Of a stretch of 64,000 nucleotides of DNA, positions 43,745-54,629 are shown piece by piece. Positions within the stretch are counted from its first letter, which is position 1, and every line of letters starts with the position of its first letter. Origin of the DNA: Erigeron canadensis (lineage: Eukaryota; Streptophyta; Magnoliopsida; Asterales; Asteraceae). Under the pieces are notes generated by a model. That model was not told where the DNA came from and made no database searches. It saw only the letters and a list, made by a program, of their open reading frames with translations. The stretch covers positions 6,942,501 to 7,006,500 of the forward strand of contig NC_057768.1 in assembly GCF_010389155.1 (NCBI RefSeq), in the 5' to 3' direction. Made by a program: the position numbers and the translations under genes.

Positions 43745-45650
43745 AAAGCTGGTATGTCAGGCAGCAGGAAAACAGTGCCAGCATCGAAAGCATCAAGGAA
43801 AAATCCATCTCCCTAGCTGCTGATCAAGAAAAACTGCGCACATCTCTCTCCTCTATCAAAAAAGATCAGCAGATTATTCTGGGGACAAGTCGATCGCTGT
43901 GCAAATCTGTAAACGCCACCAAAGTCATGGCTATGAAGGCATCCACCAGCAGCTCCTCTGCAGCTGCTGAAGTTACGCAACTTGCTGATCTAGTCTCTCC
44001 ATTTATCTCCAAAGTGGAAGACAACACCAAGGCTATTCATGCCTTGGATGCTCGTGTGGCCAGTCTTCCTACTCCTCAAGCTTCATTCACTGAGGAAGAT
44101 CGTAAGTGCCAGCAGAAGTTGGAAACAGAGGTTGCTGAAATAAAGAACCTGCTAACCCAAACTTCTAAACAAAAAAGATGCTCCCGCAGCAGTGGAGTGT
44201 AGTTATCAATGATACTACCTCCAAGGGGGAGAAACTTGATGCTGTTCTCTATGATCTTGTCTCTGAAGCAGTTAAGAAGGCTGCTAATGATTTCATTAAA
44301 GAAGCTGTTGACAAGATCATAGATGAAAATGACAACACTTGTACAGCCACCGAAACTACCAATGATGAAAGGCAATAGTGGCTGTACAAGACGTGGAAAG
44401 TAATGTTATTCCCCCTGCTGGTGCTGAGGGGGAGCGACAGTTAATGATGATCAATGCTCCCAATAGGATACAGCTGTTGAAGAAGTGCTCAGCCCTCACA
44501 TTATTGCAGCAGTCAGGAAGCTGCCAGGCAACAATTGTTAGAAAGAATGGGGGCTGAGGCTACAAGGGTTCCAGCCAGTAGAGGCCAGAATATTATCTTA
44601 ATGCTGACAATCTCTCCATCATCTCCCAGCAGGCAATCAATTCCAAGTGATTGACATTCTCGCTCTAACTGCTGAGGGAAAAAACTCAACAAGAGGCACT
44701 GGAGGAGCTTGATAGAAGGAAGCTGAACAAAGAAAATGAAAAGAAAACTTAGAGCTCATTGCCAATATGGCCCTTGCTGAGAAAGATGAAATGGATGGTG
44801 AGCAGAAAATGCTACTACTCACTGGTGGGCCTGAAGCGCTGTACAGACAAAAACAAGCAGATGTTGAGCAGCTGTTAAGGAAAAGAGGGAAAAGTTTGAA
44901 AGGGAAAAGGCCAGGTGTTGGGAATTATGGATGAAAGAAAAAGACCCGAAAAGATTGTTGTTGTGGAGGTAAGAAAAGCTGCCATGGGTACACAGACTAA
45001 TCTGAAGTTCAGGAGGGAAGGTCTTCCCACTCCAGTAAAACTCGTGAATGTGAAGCTGAAAAATCTTGGGGTGTCTGAATGGTTTGAAGTTTATATGCTG
45101 ATCAAAGATAAGAAAGCTGCTAGCTACGATCGCCTTCAAACATGCTCAAGAAATTTTTCAAAAGAATTCTGGAGTATGAAACTAATTCAAGGAAGATCTT
45201 CCCCTTCTGAGAACTATATTTGGCACTCTAGCAGCTGTCTCTCAGACAGCAGTAGAAGGGTTCCAAAAGGAAGATATCCAGCAAACCTCTGTCTGCTGAC
45301 CTCCCTCCATTCCCACTGACGCTATCTTAAACCTAAGGCTTCCCCCAGGGCTCATTTTGAAGAAGGAAAGGTACTGGAACACCTGCTGGCATCTTCTTCA
45401 ACAATTTCGCAAATGATCAATTATTCTTTCGCCTTGAAGAGATGGAGAGGGCTTCTACTGGATTTCTGGTTGGGTTAAGGAAAGATTTGCAAAAATGGAT
45501 TGTGCCACCAGTAGTCAGCAGAATAGAAGAAGAGCTGATGAAGCCCCACAGTTGAGTGATCCATACTGAGGATAGCAAAGCAAGAAGAAGCTTTTGAAAT
45601 TGAAGCTGCTATGGCGTCCTCCAGCACTTTAATATTAAATTGTAAATGAT
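43729..45650 (+). pseudogene. Copy A third ORF, coiled-coil C-terminal part, heavily frameshifted
   Basis: Matches copy B 56,230-58,171 base for base except for more than 20 one- or two-base deletions or insertions, mostly in homopolymers. The open remnants are 43,729-44,202, 44,178-44,378 and 44,915-45,319. Break density climbs towards the N gap, unlike the body of the element, so these are probably assembly errors more than decay. Confidence 0.8.
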
Positions 45651-45738
45651 GTAACTTTCTAGTATATGAAATAAAGAGCCTTCTTCTTCCAATTATTCTA
45701 TGTTTTCTCAAAAAAATTTCATCCAGCAAGTCTCCTCA

Positions 45739-45838
45739 NNNNNNNNNNNNNNNNNNNNNNNNNNNNNNNNNNNNNNNNNNNNNNNNNNNNNNNNNNNNNN
45801 NNNNNNNNNNNNNNNNNNNNNNNNNNNNNNNNNNNNNN
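45739..45838. other. Assembly gap, exactly 100 N
   Basis: A conventional unknown-length gap. Comparison with copy B (58,275) and the LTR shows that about 465 bp (the polypurine tract and most of an LTR) would be missing if the tandem were real. Confidence 0.98.
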
Positions 45839-46035
45839 GACTTAGCAATTATCTATGTTCTTTGTATTCTTGTAAGTCAAGTGTAAGATCAACCATGTAT
45901 TCAGCGTTTAATAAAGATACATATGATTATCCTTGCATGATGCATTGCAATTGAACTTTACATTGTTCTGTTACTTACTTTCTTTCTTTCTTGTATACTT
46001 ACTTAAAACATAAGTTGTGCATTCGTGGACCCTCA
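45839..46035 (+). repeat. Partial middle LTR (3' 197 bp)
   Basis: Ends in CCCTCA followed by the primer-binding site. It shares the 5' LTR variants (CATTGTTC, ACTTACTTAAAAC) rather than the 3' LTR ones (CATTGATC, ACTTAATTAAAAC). It has five or more 1-bp changes of its own within 130 bp of the gap. Confidence 0.9.
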
Positions 46036-46150
46036 AGTGGTATCAGAGCCATCCGTTCCTAAATCATTGGAACAAGATCTGTTTGCCTTCTTTTGTTTAT
46101 ATTTAAGATTTCTGTTCTTTAATCCTCTTAATTTCTTTTTAACAAGAACC

Positions 46151-47737
46151 ATGTCTTTTGTTTCCAGCCTTGTGAACACACGTGACTTTAGCTACGTGTC
46201 GACACCTCCTAAGTTCGAGCCCAAAGATTTTGGGTCTTGGAAGGAGAGAATGCTTCTACACATCGCTGGTGTGGAACCCTATTTAATGACTATATTAACT
46301 GAGGGTCCATACGTACCGATGTATGTCCAAAGGACTCCAGGAGCTACACCTGAAGCTCCTGAAATAGTCACTGACCTGGTTAAACCAGAGGTCCAATGGA
46401 CAGATGAAGAAAGAAAACTGGTAAATCTTGATGCTAGACTTAAAAACATGATTATAGTTACCCTCCCTACTGAAATCATGAAACTGGTTATCAAGTATCC
46501 CTCTTCAAAGGAAGTATGGGATAGACTCGTCAGCACCTATGAAGGTTCTGCTGACCTCATTAAAATCAAGGAAATTGATTTGAAAAGAGCTTATGAAAAT
46601 TTCTTCTCCCTTCCCGATGAAAGTCTTGAGAGCACCTACACTCGCTTTAAAGGGTTGCTCAATGATATGACAAATATTGGCATTACCCATGATAACTTTG
46701 AGGTATGTCACAAATTCATTGATTCTCTTCCTCTTAAGTGGCAAAACTTAAGACAAACTCTTCGTACAACGAAGAAAATCCAAGACTTTGATCTTGAAGA
46801 ACTTTTTGGCACTCTTCAATTCGAAGAAAGAACATTGGCTCAAAATATTCGAGCGTCTGCTGATGCCAAAAGACATGCTAGCTCTTCCTCTTCAGTCAGC
46901 ATCTCTCCTCATCCAATTTCTGACCCTATTGCTCTTGTTTCCACTGAGCCCATCGATCTCTATGATGGTGCCAGTACCTCTAATCTTCCAGCATCAATTC
47001 AGACTCTCATAAATGAGCTGGATGATGAAGAAAAACAAGAAATGTTTAATGACTTCATGGGCTTTGCCCTGGTTGCTGGAAGAAAATACTCAAAAAGATG
47101 GAATAATCGAAAAACGATTACTTCCCTCAAACCTCCTGTTGACAAATCACAGGAAGAGTGCTGGAGGTGTGGCAGGAAAGGCCACTATCAGAAGGAGTGT
47201 AGAGTCTCCTTACCCAATCCTGCTGCCTCCAAAACTAATCCTTCCAAATCTGCTGATGAATATAGGAACAAATATTATCAGCTGAAGGCAAAGGTTGCTG
47301 AAACAGAGGATAAAGTCCCAGCAAAAGGACTGATTGCTGAAGAACATGATTGGGCTGACTCAGATGACTCTGATGATGACGATTATGTTGATGCCATGTG
47401 CCTTATGGCTCTTGCTGACAGTGATGCTCTGACCAAGGATCAAGTCTCCTCTAGTCAGTGGGTGAACTTTACTGTTAAAAAGGTACACTCTTTTCTCTCA
47501 TCGTTTAATCAAGACAAGACCAAAATTATTGAGTCTTTGTCTTGTGATCTTCAGTTCGTAGAAAGTCTACGTGTTGAACTTCAATCTAAACTTAACTCTG
47601 CTGGAGTAGAGTTGAGTGAAAAATCTGAAAAACTTGTGAAATTGAAAAATGTTCATGTTGAACTTCAATCTCATGAGTTGATGACTCAAAACTTCAACTT
47701 GAGAATGAATCTCTCAAAGCTGAAGTTTCTAATTTAA
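46151..47737 (+). CDS. gag: Copy B gag, N-terminal part
   Basis: Same protein as copy A gag from ATG 46,151, with the zinc knuckle CWRCGRKGHYQKEC at about 47,158-47,199. An upstream open extension from 46,025 is not used by the copy A equivalent. It stops at 47,737 because an A-run near 47,690 is one base shorter than in copy A. Confidence 0.88.
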   Translation: MSFVSSLVNTRDFSYVSTPPKFEPKDFGSWKERMLLHIAGVEPYLMTILTEGPYVPMYVQRTPGATPEAPEIVTDLVKPEVQWTDEERKLVNLDARLKNMIIVTLPTEIMKLVIKYPSSKEVWDRLVSTYEGSADLIKIKEIDLKRAYENFFSLPDESLESTYTRFKGLLNDMTNIGITHDNFEVCHKFIDSLPLKWQNLRQTLRTTKKIQDFDLEELFGTLQFEERTLAQNIRASADAKRHASSSSSVSISPHPISDPIALVSTEPIDLYDGASTSNLPASIQTLINELDDEEKQEMFNDFMGFALVAGRKYSKRWNNRKTITSLKPPVDKSQEECWRCGRKGHYQKECRVSLPNPAASKTNPSKSADEYRNKYYQLKAKVAETEDKVPAKGLIAEEHDWADSDDSDDDDYVDAMCLMALADSDALTKDQVSSSQWVNFTVKKVHSFLSSFNQDKTKIIESLSCDLQFVESLRVELQSKLNSAGVELSEKSEKLVKLKNVHVELQSHELMTQNFNLRMNLSKLKFLI

Positions 47738-47745
47738 AAAAGATT

Positions 47746-48477
47746 GTGACATCCTGGTCTAAGGCTTCTAAATTTCATCATCAATGCTTGAGCGAACAAG
47801 TCCCTGCTCAAGTACAAGCAGTAATTGGTGGCAATTTTGATGCTGCTGCCTCCATTGTTGATTCCTTTAAAGATGATGTAAAGCCTGAAGTATCCATTCC
47901 TCCACTATGTTCATCTTCCATCTCACTGGATGAAAAGAAAAAGTGGTATTTTGTCAAGGGACAAAATGACTATCATGCTGAGATGGACACTAAAGTTTCA
48001 GCTTCTTCCTGCGATCCCTCTTCTTTAAAAGCTAAAAGTACTAGTACTTCTACCAGTACTTTTAACATGTTCTCCCATCTCCCTATCGTTGGCATGTTAC
48101 CACATGAAGGGAGAGTTCAAAATTCTCCACCTAGAACCTTCAATGGAGATATCTCGAGCGATGGGTATGTACCCATTGCTCCTCAACCTCTATCTTCAAA
48201 AGGTGTTGAGCCTTTTAAAAGAAGCACCATTGCTGCTCCCTATGACTATGGTATCCCTCAGCAGGATCATCATGTTGGTCAGCAACTTTCTGGTGTTAAA
48301 TCTTCTCAACTTGAACCTTCTCATACAAATTCTATGTCAGAACAAGTATATAGAAGGGTCAGGTTCGCTGATGAAAGACACCAGCAAGTACCTCCCACAA
48401 AGGGTGTACATGTTGATGCTGTATCTCATTCCTTACCTCTAAAAGAGGAAGACAGCCTTCTCAAAATAGAACTATAA
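47746..48477 (+). CDS. gag: Copy B gag, middle part
   Basis: Continues gag after the 1-bp break: coiled-coil end, SFKDDVKPEVSIPPL and the Ser/Pro-rich region. A second A-run deletion at about 48,441 ends it. Confidence 0.8.
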   Translation: MTSWSKASKFHHQCLSEQVPAQVQAVIGGNFDAAASIVDSFKDDVKPEVSIPPLCSSSISLDEKKKWYFVKGQNDYHAEMDTKVSASSCDPSSLKAKSTSTSTSTFNMFSHLPIVGMLPHEGRVQNSPPRTFNGDISSDGYVPIAPQPLSSKGVEPFKRSTIAAPYDYGIPQQDHHVGQQLSGVKSSQLEPSHTNSMSEQVYRRVRFADERHQQVPPTKGVHVDAVSHSLPLKEEDSLLKIEL

Positions 48478-48539
48478 CTCCTCAACAAGGATACTCGCCT
48501 CATCAGCAAACAAGGTCTATTACTCCTCAAAGAGGACAT

Positions 48540-49424
48540 GTGCCCTCTCAGCAGTATCAATCCTCTTTTTCCAACAAGGAGTATCTACCTCATAGGCAAT
48601 TGAGGTCAACCACTCCAAAACGTCAAGTCAGATCCACAACTCCTATTCGTGAGAATCTGCCTCAGCAGGGTTCCTCCTCTTTTCATCCTGCTGGGAAGCA
48701 AGCATGGACCATGATTAGAGGACATCAGCCTCCTCAAAATCATCATGGTGAATCCATACTTGGCCCTGTTCCTCAAATGCCCCCTCCTAAGCTTAGACAA
48801 AGGAATAAGTCCAAGCCTAAGCAAAAGAGCAAGGCTTCCTTTTCCTCATCTCCTCAAATAAATGAACTCACTCAGCGAGTGAATGATCTTTCATCTCAAC
48901 TGAGGGATTTTCTCAGTCAAGGCAATTCCTCTGACAATAAATGCTATCTCTGTAGCAGCAGAGGACATGTTGCTTCTGAATGTGTTCTTTTCTGTCCAAA
49001 AGATGCTCCAGCAGTTGTATGTGTACCTAAAATTCCCACCACTGCTGAAACATCTTCCTCTTCTAATAGGATCAGTGAGAACCTCTCTACTGAACCAGTT
49101 ATCAGTGACTCCTTCTCTGTCACAAATTCATGTATTGCTGACTACATTGCTGCTCAGCGCATTGAAATTCCTCATTCTCAAAGGGTTGTTTCAAATGCTT
49201 GGGGGCAACCCTCAATGCTGGTTGAATTCAGTGCTCCTGATGTTGTGAGCAGCTTTGCTTACTTTCATAGTAATGAAACCAGCATTCTGCCCACAAGTGA
49301 AGAAAATCCAATCCCTGTCTCTATGGGAAATCACCTTACTCTGGTGGAAGCTCTCTCTGTAGAGCCTACTTCCTCCCCTGAAGTACCTCCAGAAAATCCT
49401 GCTGACATAGGTTTGGATGAATAA
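48540..49424 (+). CDS. gag: Copy B gag, C-terminal part with second zinc knuckle
   Basis: Pro/Gln-rich basic stretch, then an unbroken run through the site where copy A loses a T, then CYLCSSRGHVASEC. It ends in TAA at 49,422-49,424, overlapping the pol frame by 8 nt as in copy A. Confidence 0.82.
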   Translation: MPSQQYQSSFSNKEYLPHRQLRSTTPKRQVRSTTPIRENLPQQGSSSFHPAGKQAWTMIRGHQPPQNHHGESILGPVPQMPPPKLRQRNKSKPKQKSKASFSSSPQINELTQRVNDLSSQLRDFLSQGNSSDNKCYLCSSRGHVASECVLFCPKDAPAVVCVPKIPTTAETSSSSNRISENLSTEPVISDSFSVTNSCIADYIAAQRIEIPHSQRVVSNAWGQPSMLVEFSAPDVVSSFAYFHSNETSILPTSEENPIPVSMGNHLTLVEALSVEPTSSPEVPPENPADIGLDE

Positions 49425-50099
49425 AGTAATCCTTATCTTCCTTTCATCCATGCAGGGCTCGCTAGGTAAAGGAGTGTGGTATTTGGACAGCGGCTGTTCA
49501 AAGCACATGACAGGCTCAAAATCCCTGCTGGATGACTATACTGAGGCATCTGGTCCTACAGTGGTGTTTGGTGATAACTCTACTGGCCAGACTGAAGGAT
49601 ATGGTCTTCTTTCTAATGGCCTCATAAAATTCTCAAAAGTTGCTTATGTAAATGGATTAAAGCATAATCTCATCAGCATAAGTCAACTATGTGATGCTGA
49701 CTACAAAGTAATCCTTGATAAGCATCAAGGCACTGTAGTAAACATCAACAAGGAAGTCGTCTTGATTGCTCCAAGAAAAGAGATGTATATCTTGTAGACT
49801 TCACTCCTATCAAAACTGATAGTGAGACTTGTTTCTTTGCTAAGTCAGCATCTGAGTTAAATTGGTTATGGCACAAGCGTATGTCGCATGTGAATTTCAA
49901 AACCATAAACTCACTGGCCAAAAAGAACCTTATTCGTGGCCTTCCTCCCCTCTCTTTTGAAAAAGATAGGCTTTGTGGTGCTTGTGAAAAAGGCCAATGC
50001 CATAGAGCTACTTTTAAAACTAAACAAGCCAACTCTGTTAAGGGTTGTTTTCACCTTCTTCACATGGACCTTTTTGGTCCAGTGAATGTCAAAGTCTAA
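49417..50099 (+). CDS. pol: Copy B pol: protease and integrase zinc region
   Basis: DSG at about 49,486-49,494. The frame breaks at about 49,778, where an A-run is one base shorter than in copy A, and resumes at 49,881 for the HHCC region. It ends at the shared VNVKV stop at 50,099. Confidence 0.82.
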
Positions 50100-51081
50100 A
50101 GGGTAGCAGATACACTTTAGTAATTGTGGATGAATATTCACGATATACTTGGACAATTTTCCTTAATTCTAAGAGTGATGCTGCTGATGAAATCATCAAA
50201 TTCATTAAGAAAATGGAAAATCTCAATGGCATAAGGTTCAAAGAACTCAGAAGTGATCATGGCACTGAGTTTAGAAACCACACTCTTGAAACCTTTTGCG
50301 CTGATCAAGGGATCTCACAAAACTTCTCTTCCACTAGAACTCCTGAACAAAACGGTGTTGCTGAAAGGAGAAATAGAACTCTTATTGAGGCAGCATGCAC
50401 TATGCTCAGTGAGTCCTCTCTTCCAAATAGGTTTTGGGCTGAAGCAGTCAACACTGCTTGTCACACCCAAAATAGATGCCTCATTGTCAAAAGACATGAC
50501 AAAACTGCATATGAGGTTTAAAAGGAAAGAAACCTCAAATCAAATACTTTCATGTATTTGGATGTCCTGTCTTCATTCTTAATAATAAGGATCATTTAGG
50601 GAAATTTGATCCTAGAGCTGATGATGGTTACTTTGTTGGATACTCTTCTATTAGTAAAGCGTTTAGAGTATTCAATACTCGTCTTCAAAAAGTGGATGAA
50701 TCAATTCATGTCACTTTTGATGAAAGCTCTTCTGCTCTTAAAGATATCCAGCTATCTTCTACTCAAGAAATCTTCAATGAGTTCATCAACCCTCCTATGG
50801 AGGATGCTGACTCATTTGTCGATGCTTCTTACTCGCCTCCTATTGAACAACAACTCACTGAGGAGAGTTCAGCAGACCATCAGTTGGAGCAAGTTGCTGC
50901 TCATATCTATACGATTGAGCCAGTTGAGCCTATCTTAAGGTCAATCCATGCAACATCTGCCAAACCTAGATCACTGGCTGATGATGTGCAAGTTGTAACT
51001 CTGCTGATGAAGAGTATCATGATGCTTCAGCTTACACTGAAGACATGGTGTCTGCTGATGACCCCATCACTGAAAACTTAA
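50045..51081 (+). CDS. pol: Copy B pol: integrase catalytic core
   Basis: [18 protein letters not shown] and NGVAERRNR carry the D, D and E of integrase. A private T deletion at about 50,518 stops the frame (50,521). The C-terminal part resumes at 50,692 and ends at the frameshift shared with copy A. Confidence 0.82.
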
Positions 51082-52361
51082 ATCAACCAAATGGCTCCAC
51101 TGATCAAGCTTCTCTTAATCCTTCAATTACCATTGATTTTTCCTCTTATTCTTCTCCTGCTGATCCCATGCAAATATCTTCCGCTGCCCCTCTAGGTTCA
51201 TCAAGTGTTCCATCACTTAAATGGACTTCAAGTCATCCTGCTCACCAGATTATTGGTGATCCTCAGCAGGGCATTGTGACTAGATCAGCGACTAGAAACA
51301 CATGCTTATATGTTAATTTCTTGTCAATGATAACTCCTAAGAATATTGGAGAAGCCATGGTTGACCCATCTTGGGTTGCTGCCATGCAAGAAGAACTAAC
51401 TCAATTCCAAAGACAACATGTTTGGTTCTTAGTTCCTCTTCCTCCTGGCAAAGAACCCATTGGAACTAAGTGGGTTTATAGAAATAAAATGGATGAAGAT
51501 GGTGTTGTCATTCGCAACAAGGCTAGGTTAGTAGCTCAAGGGTACCTTCAAGAAGAAGGAGTCGACTATGACGAAACCTTTGCACCAGTGGCTAGACTTG
51601 AAGCAATCCGCTTATTCCTGGCACATGCTGCTTATCAAAACTTCACAGTATATCAAATGGATGTCAAGAGTGCCTTCCTAAATGGAAAACTCGAAGAAGA
51701 AGTTTATGTGGAGCAGCCACCTGGTTTTGAAGACCTAACCAAGCCAAACCACGTCTATCGTCTTTTCAAAGCATTATATGGTCTTAAACAAGCTCCCAGA
51801 GCTTGGTATGACACTCTCTCCGAATTTCTTCTCTCTCATGAGTTTCTGCGAGGATCTATAGATTCCACCCTTTTTATCTTTAGGAAGGGTGTTCATGTTC
51901 TCTATGTACAAATATATGTCGATGACATTATATTTGGATCCTCCAGTAAGAAACTTTGCAACAAATTTAGCTCACTAATGTCCTCTCATTTTGAAATGAG
52001 CATGATGGGTGAGTTAACCTTCTTCCTTGGTTTACAAATTCGCCAGCTCACTGATGGCATCTTCATAAACCAAGAAAAATATATTCGAGACATGCTGGCC
52101 AAATTTGATATGTCTAATATCACTACAAAGTCAACTCCCATGTCTCCTCCTAACAATCTCCATGCTGATCATGATGGTAAGCACGTGAATCCCACATTCT
52201 ATCGTGGAATGATTGGCTCTCTAATGTATCTCACAGCGAGTCATCCCGACATTATGTTTTTGCTACTTGCCTTTGTGCAAGGTATCAAGCATCCCCAAGG
52301 GAGTCTCATCTTCTCGCTGTCAAACGTATCTTCAAATATCTCAAAGGGACTTCCTCTTTAG
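51045..52361 (+). CDS. pol: Copy B pol: reverse transcriptase
   Basis: Identical in translation to the copy A RT, with YVDD at 51,915-51,926 and the same terminal frameshift at the T-run near 52,256. No private lesions. Confidence 0.9.
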   Translation: MVSADDPITENLNQPNGSTDQASLNPSITIDFSSYSSPADPMQISSAAPLGSSSVPSLKWTSSHPAHQIIGDPQQGIVTRSATRNTCLYVNFLSMITPKNIGEAMVDPSWVAAMQEELTQFQRQHVWFLVPLPPGKEPIGTKWVYRNKMDEDGVVIRNKARLVAQGYLQEEGVDYDETFAPVARLEAIRLFLAHAAYQNFTVYQMDVKSAFLNGKLEEEVYVEQPPGFEDLTKPNHVYRLFKALYGLKQAPRAWYDTLSEFLLSHEFLRGSIDSTLFIFRKGVHVLYVQIYVDDIIFGSSSKKLCNKFSSLMSSHFEMSMMGELTFFLGLQIRQLTDGIFINQEKYIRDMLAKFDMSNITTKSTPMSPPNNLHADHDGKHVNPTFYRGMIGSLMYLTASHPDIMFLLLAFVQGIKHPQGSLIFSLSNVSSNISKGLPL

Positions 52362-52429
52362 GTCTCTGGTATCCCAAGGATTCTACCTTTGACTTAGTTG
52401 CATACTCTGACTCTGAGTATGCTGGATGC

Positions 52430-52876
52430 ATGTCAGACAAGAAAAGTACCAGTGGTGGATGTCAACTGTTGGGGGGACGGCTGACTAGTTGGTCTAGTAA
52501 GAAACAGCATACAATTTCCATCTCCACTGCTGAAGCAGAGTATGTGTCTGCAGCAAGTTGTTGTGCACAAGTCCTTTGGATGAAAAACCAACTTGCTGAC
52601 TATGACCTAAATTTTTCCAAAATCCCCATCATGTGTGATAACACAAGTGCTATTGCTATCACACATAATCCTGTTCAGCATTCCAAAACTAAACATATTG
52701 ACATTAGGTATCACTTCATTCGTGATCATGTCATGAAAGGGGATGTTGAAATTTACTTCATCCCCACTGATGACCAACTTGCTGATATCTTCACTAAACC
52801 GTTAGATGAAAAGAGATTCAAGGATCTCGTTAGCAGGTTGGGTATGTTAAATGGTGATTTTACAAATTCAACATGA
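52430..52876 (+). CDS. pol: Copy B pol: RNase H
   Basis: Starts within SDSEYAGCMSDKKSTSGG and runs unbroken through the G-run that is short in copy A, to the same stop. Motifs as in copy A. Confidence 0.9.
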   Translation: MSDKKSTSGGCQLLGGRLTSWSSKKQHTISISTAEAEYVSAASCCAQVLWMKNQLADYDLNFSKIPIMCDNTSAIAITHNPVQHSKTKHIDIRYHFIRDHVMKGDVEIYFIPTDDQLADIFTKPLDEKRFKDLVSRLGMLNGDFTNST

Positions 52877-52971
52877 TCACTCATGTTTTGCTGCCTATAT
52901 TCCTTTTATGAAGATGAGCAGCGACTTCTTAAGTCAAAGTTATCAGTGAGCTCTTCCTTCTACTCGCTGAT

Positions 52972-53393
52972 CCCTGATGCTTTGGGAAAAAGCATAACAA
53001 AAGTAATAGGGTGCTGAAAGTCCCTATCTAGTCCAGCAGCAAACGGCTGCTGGTAAAGACATCTAAAATCCGTTAATCCCTGATGCTTTGGGAAAAAGCA
53101 TAACAAAAGTATAGGGTGCTGAAAGTCCTTATCTAGTCCAGCAGCAAACGGCTGCTGGTAAAGACATCTAAAATCCGTTAATCCCTGATGCTTTGGGAAA
53201 AAGCATAACAAAAGTAATAGGGTGCTGAAAGTCCCTATCTAGTCCAGCAGCAAACAGCTGCTGGTAAAGACATCTAAAATCCGTTAATCCCTGATGCTTT
53301 GGGAAAAAGCATAACAAAAGTTATAGGGTGCTGAAAGTCCCTATCTAGTCCAGCAGCAAACGGCTGCTGGTAAAGACATCTAAAATCCGTTGA
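52972..53393. repeat. Copy B: 4 x 106-bp tandem repeat
   Basis: Same four units with the same internal variants (CAGCTGCTG again in unit 3), differing from copy A only by single bases in A- or T-runs. Confidence 0.92.
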
Positions 53394-54047
53394 TGGCTGA
53401 CAATTTGCCAAAAATTGTTTAATGATCATCAGCATCAACCTCTTTTTTTTTGTGGTGCTGATTAAAACTTTGCAACAATTATTTCATCAAAACTATACAA
53501 CTCTTCAGTGGATACCTCAAGTTTTCTGAGTGTATTCCACTATGTATCTTCGTTAATATTATATTATATATATCCCAAACTGTTGCCTCGATTTTCGCCC
53601 AAATGGGCTACTTGTACACTGTACAGCCGTATACACTCGAGTATAGTCGGTGTATAGGTACATGTCTCATCAAACTACTTGTTTACGTTACTCATATACG
53701 TATTTGTAATAAATAAATAAAAACATTTATTTGCACTATCATTGGTACAACATAGGGATTGTTTCTAGTTTTACATTTTTTTTTAAATTCATCAAATATC
53801 TTCATACTACGTATGTGAGAGAAAAAGTGACGGTTCACTTTTGCAGACGTAGGACCCACTCCCATACCATATATATTTCCAATCACGTATCCATCCTCTA
53901 ACGTTTCATTAAAATTCTTATCTGTCTAAACTGCTCAAATCTCTCAACTTCTCTTCAAATTCCTCTAATCTTTCATTATCTTTAAAGTTCCTTCATTCTC
54001 TCTAAACTTCTAATATCATCTAATCGTCCTCTCTTATAACATCTCAA

Positions 54048-54629
54048 ATGGCTTCTTCCTCTGCTCAAACTCCTCATGAAAACATTGATTCTGGAAGTGT
54101 TCCTACATATCTCACTTCCAAAATATTTGATCCTGAAGGGATTTCTTCTTCTCCTCTTGTTTCCTTTCAAGCTTCAAAACTGACTGTCAAAGCGAACAAC
54201 TATCTGGGATCTCAGGGTGTACCCAAGAATGTAGAAGGGTACTACTCTATGATGGATTTCATCATGGGGTGTGATGTCAGAAGAGCTCTATACAGAGACC
54301 CTGGTGAGATGCCTCTTCATCTTTTAAGAGAATACTGGTGGACATGTACTTATGATAAGGTGAATGATACAGTTACTGGAACGGTACTGAAGAGAAAGTA
54401 CAACATTGACATCACTGTTAACTCGCTAATGAGGGCTCTTCGCCTTCCTCAACAATCTGAAAAGCGTCCATTCGTTGGTACAGTTCCAAACCAAGTGTGG
54501 AAGGATTGGCTGGCCTCCATTGGATATGGTACAAATGTGGAGCCAGTGCAAGCTGTGCACAACAATCCTCAAAAGAAGTTTTTGCGGGGGTATGGAGGTT
54601 GCTGTTTACTCATGTTATACAATGTCTAG
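54048..54629 (+). CDS. Copy B third ORF, N-terminal part
   Basis: Same start and sequence as copy A to about 54,585, where CCGGGGG has become CGGGGG. The frame is lost and ends at 54,629. The continuation is in the next entry. Confidence 0.75.
   Translation: MASSSAQTPHENIDSGSVPTYLTSKIFDPEGISSSPLVSFQASKLTVKANNYLGSQGVPKNVEGYYSMMDFIMGCDVRRALYRDPGEMPLHLLREYWWTCTYDKVNDTVTGTVLKRKYNIDITVNSLMRALRLPQQSEKRPFVGTVPNQVWKDWLASIGYGTNVEPVQAVHNNPQKKFLRGYGGCCLLMLYNV

Noticed and set aside
41541..45650. Envelope gene of a retrovirus-like element
   Set aside because: Only its position suggests this; no signal peptide, membrane helix or cleavage site is visible.
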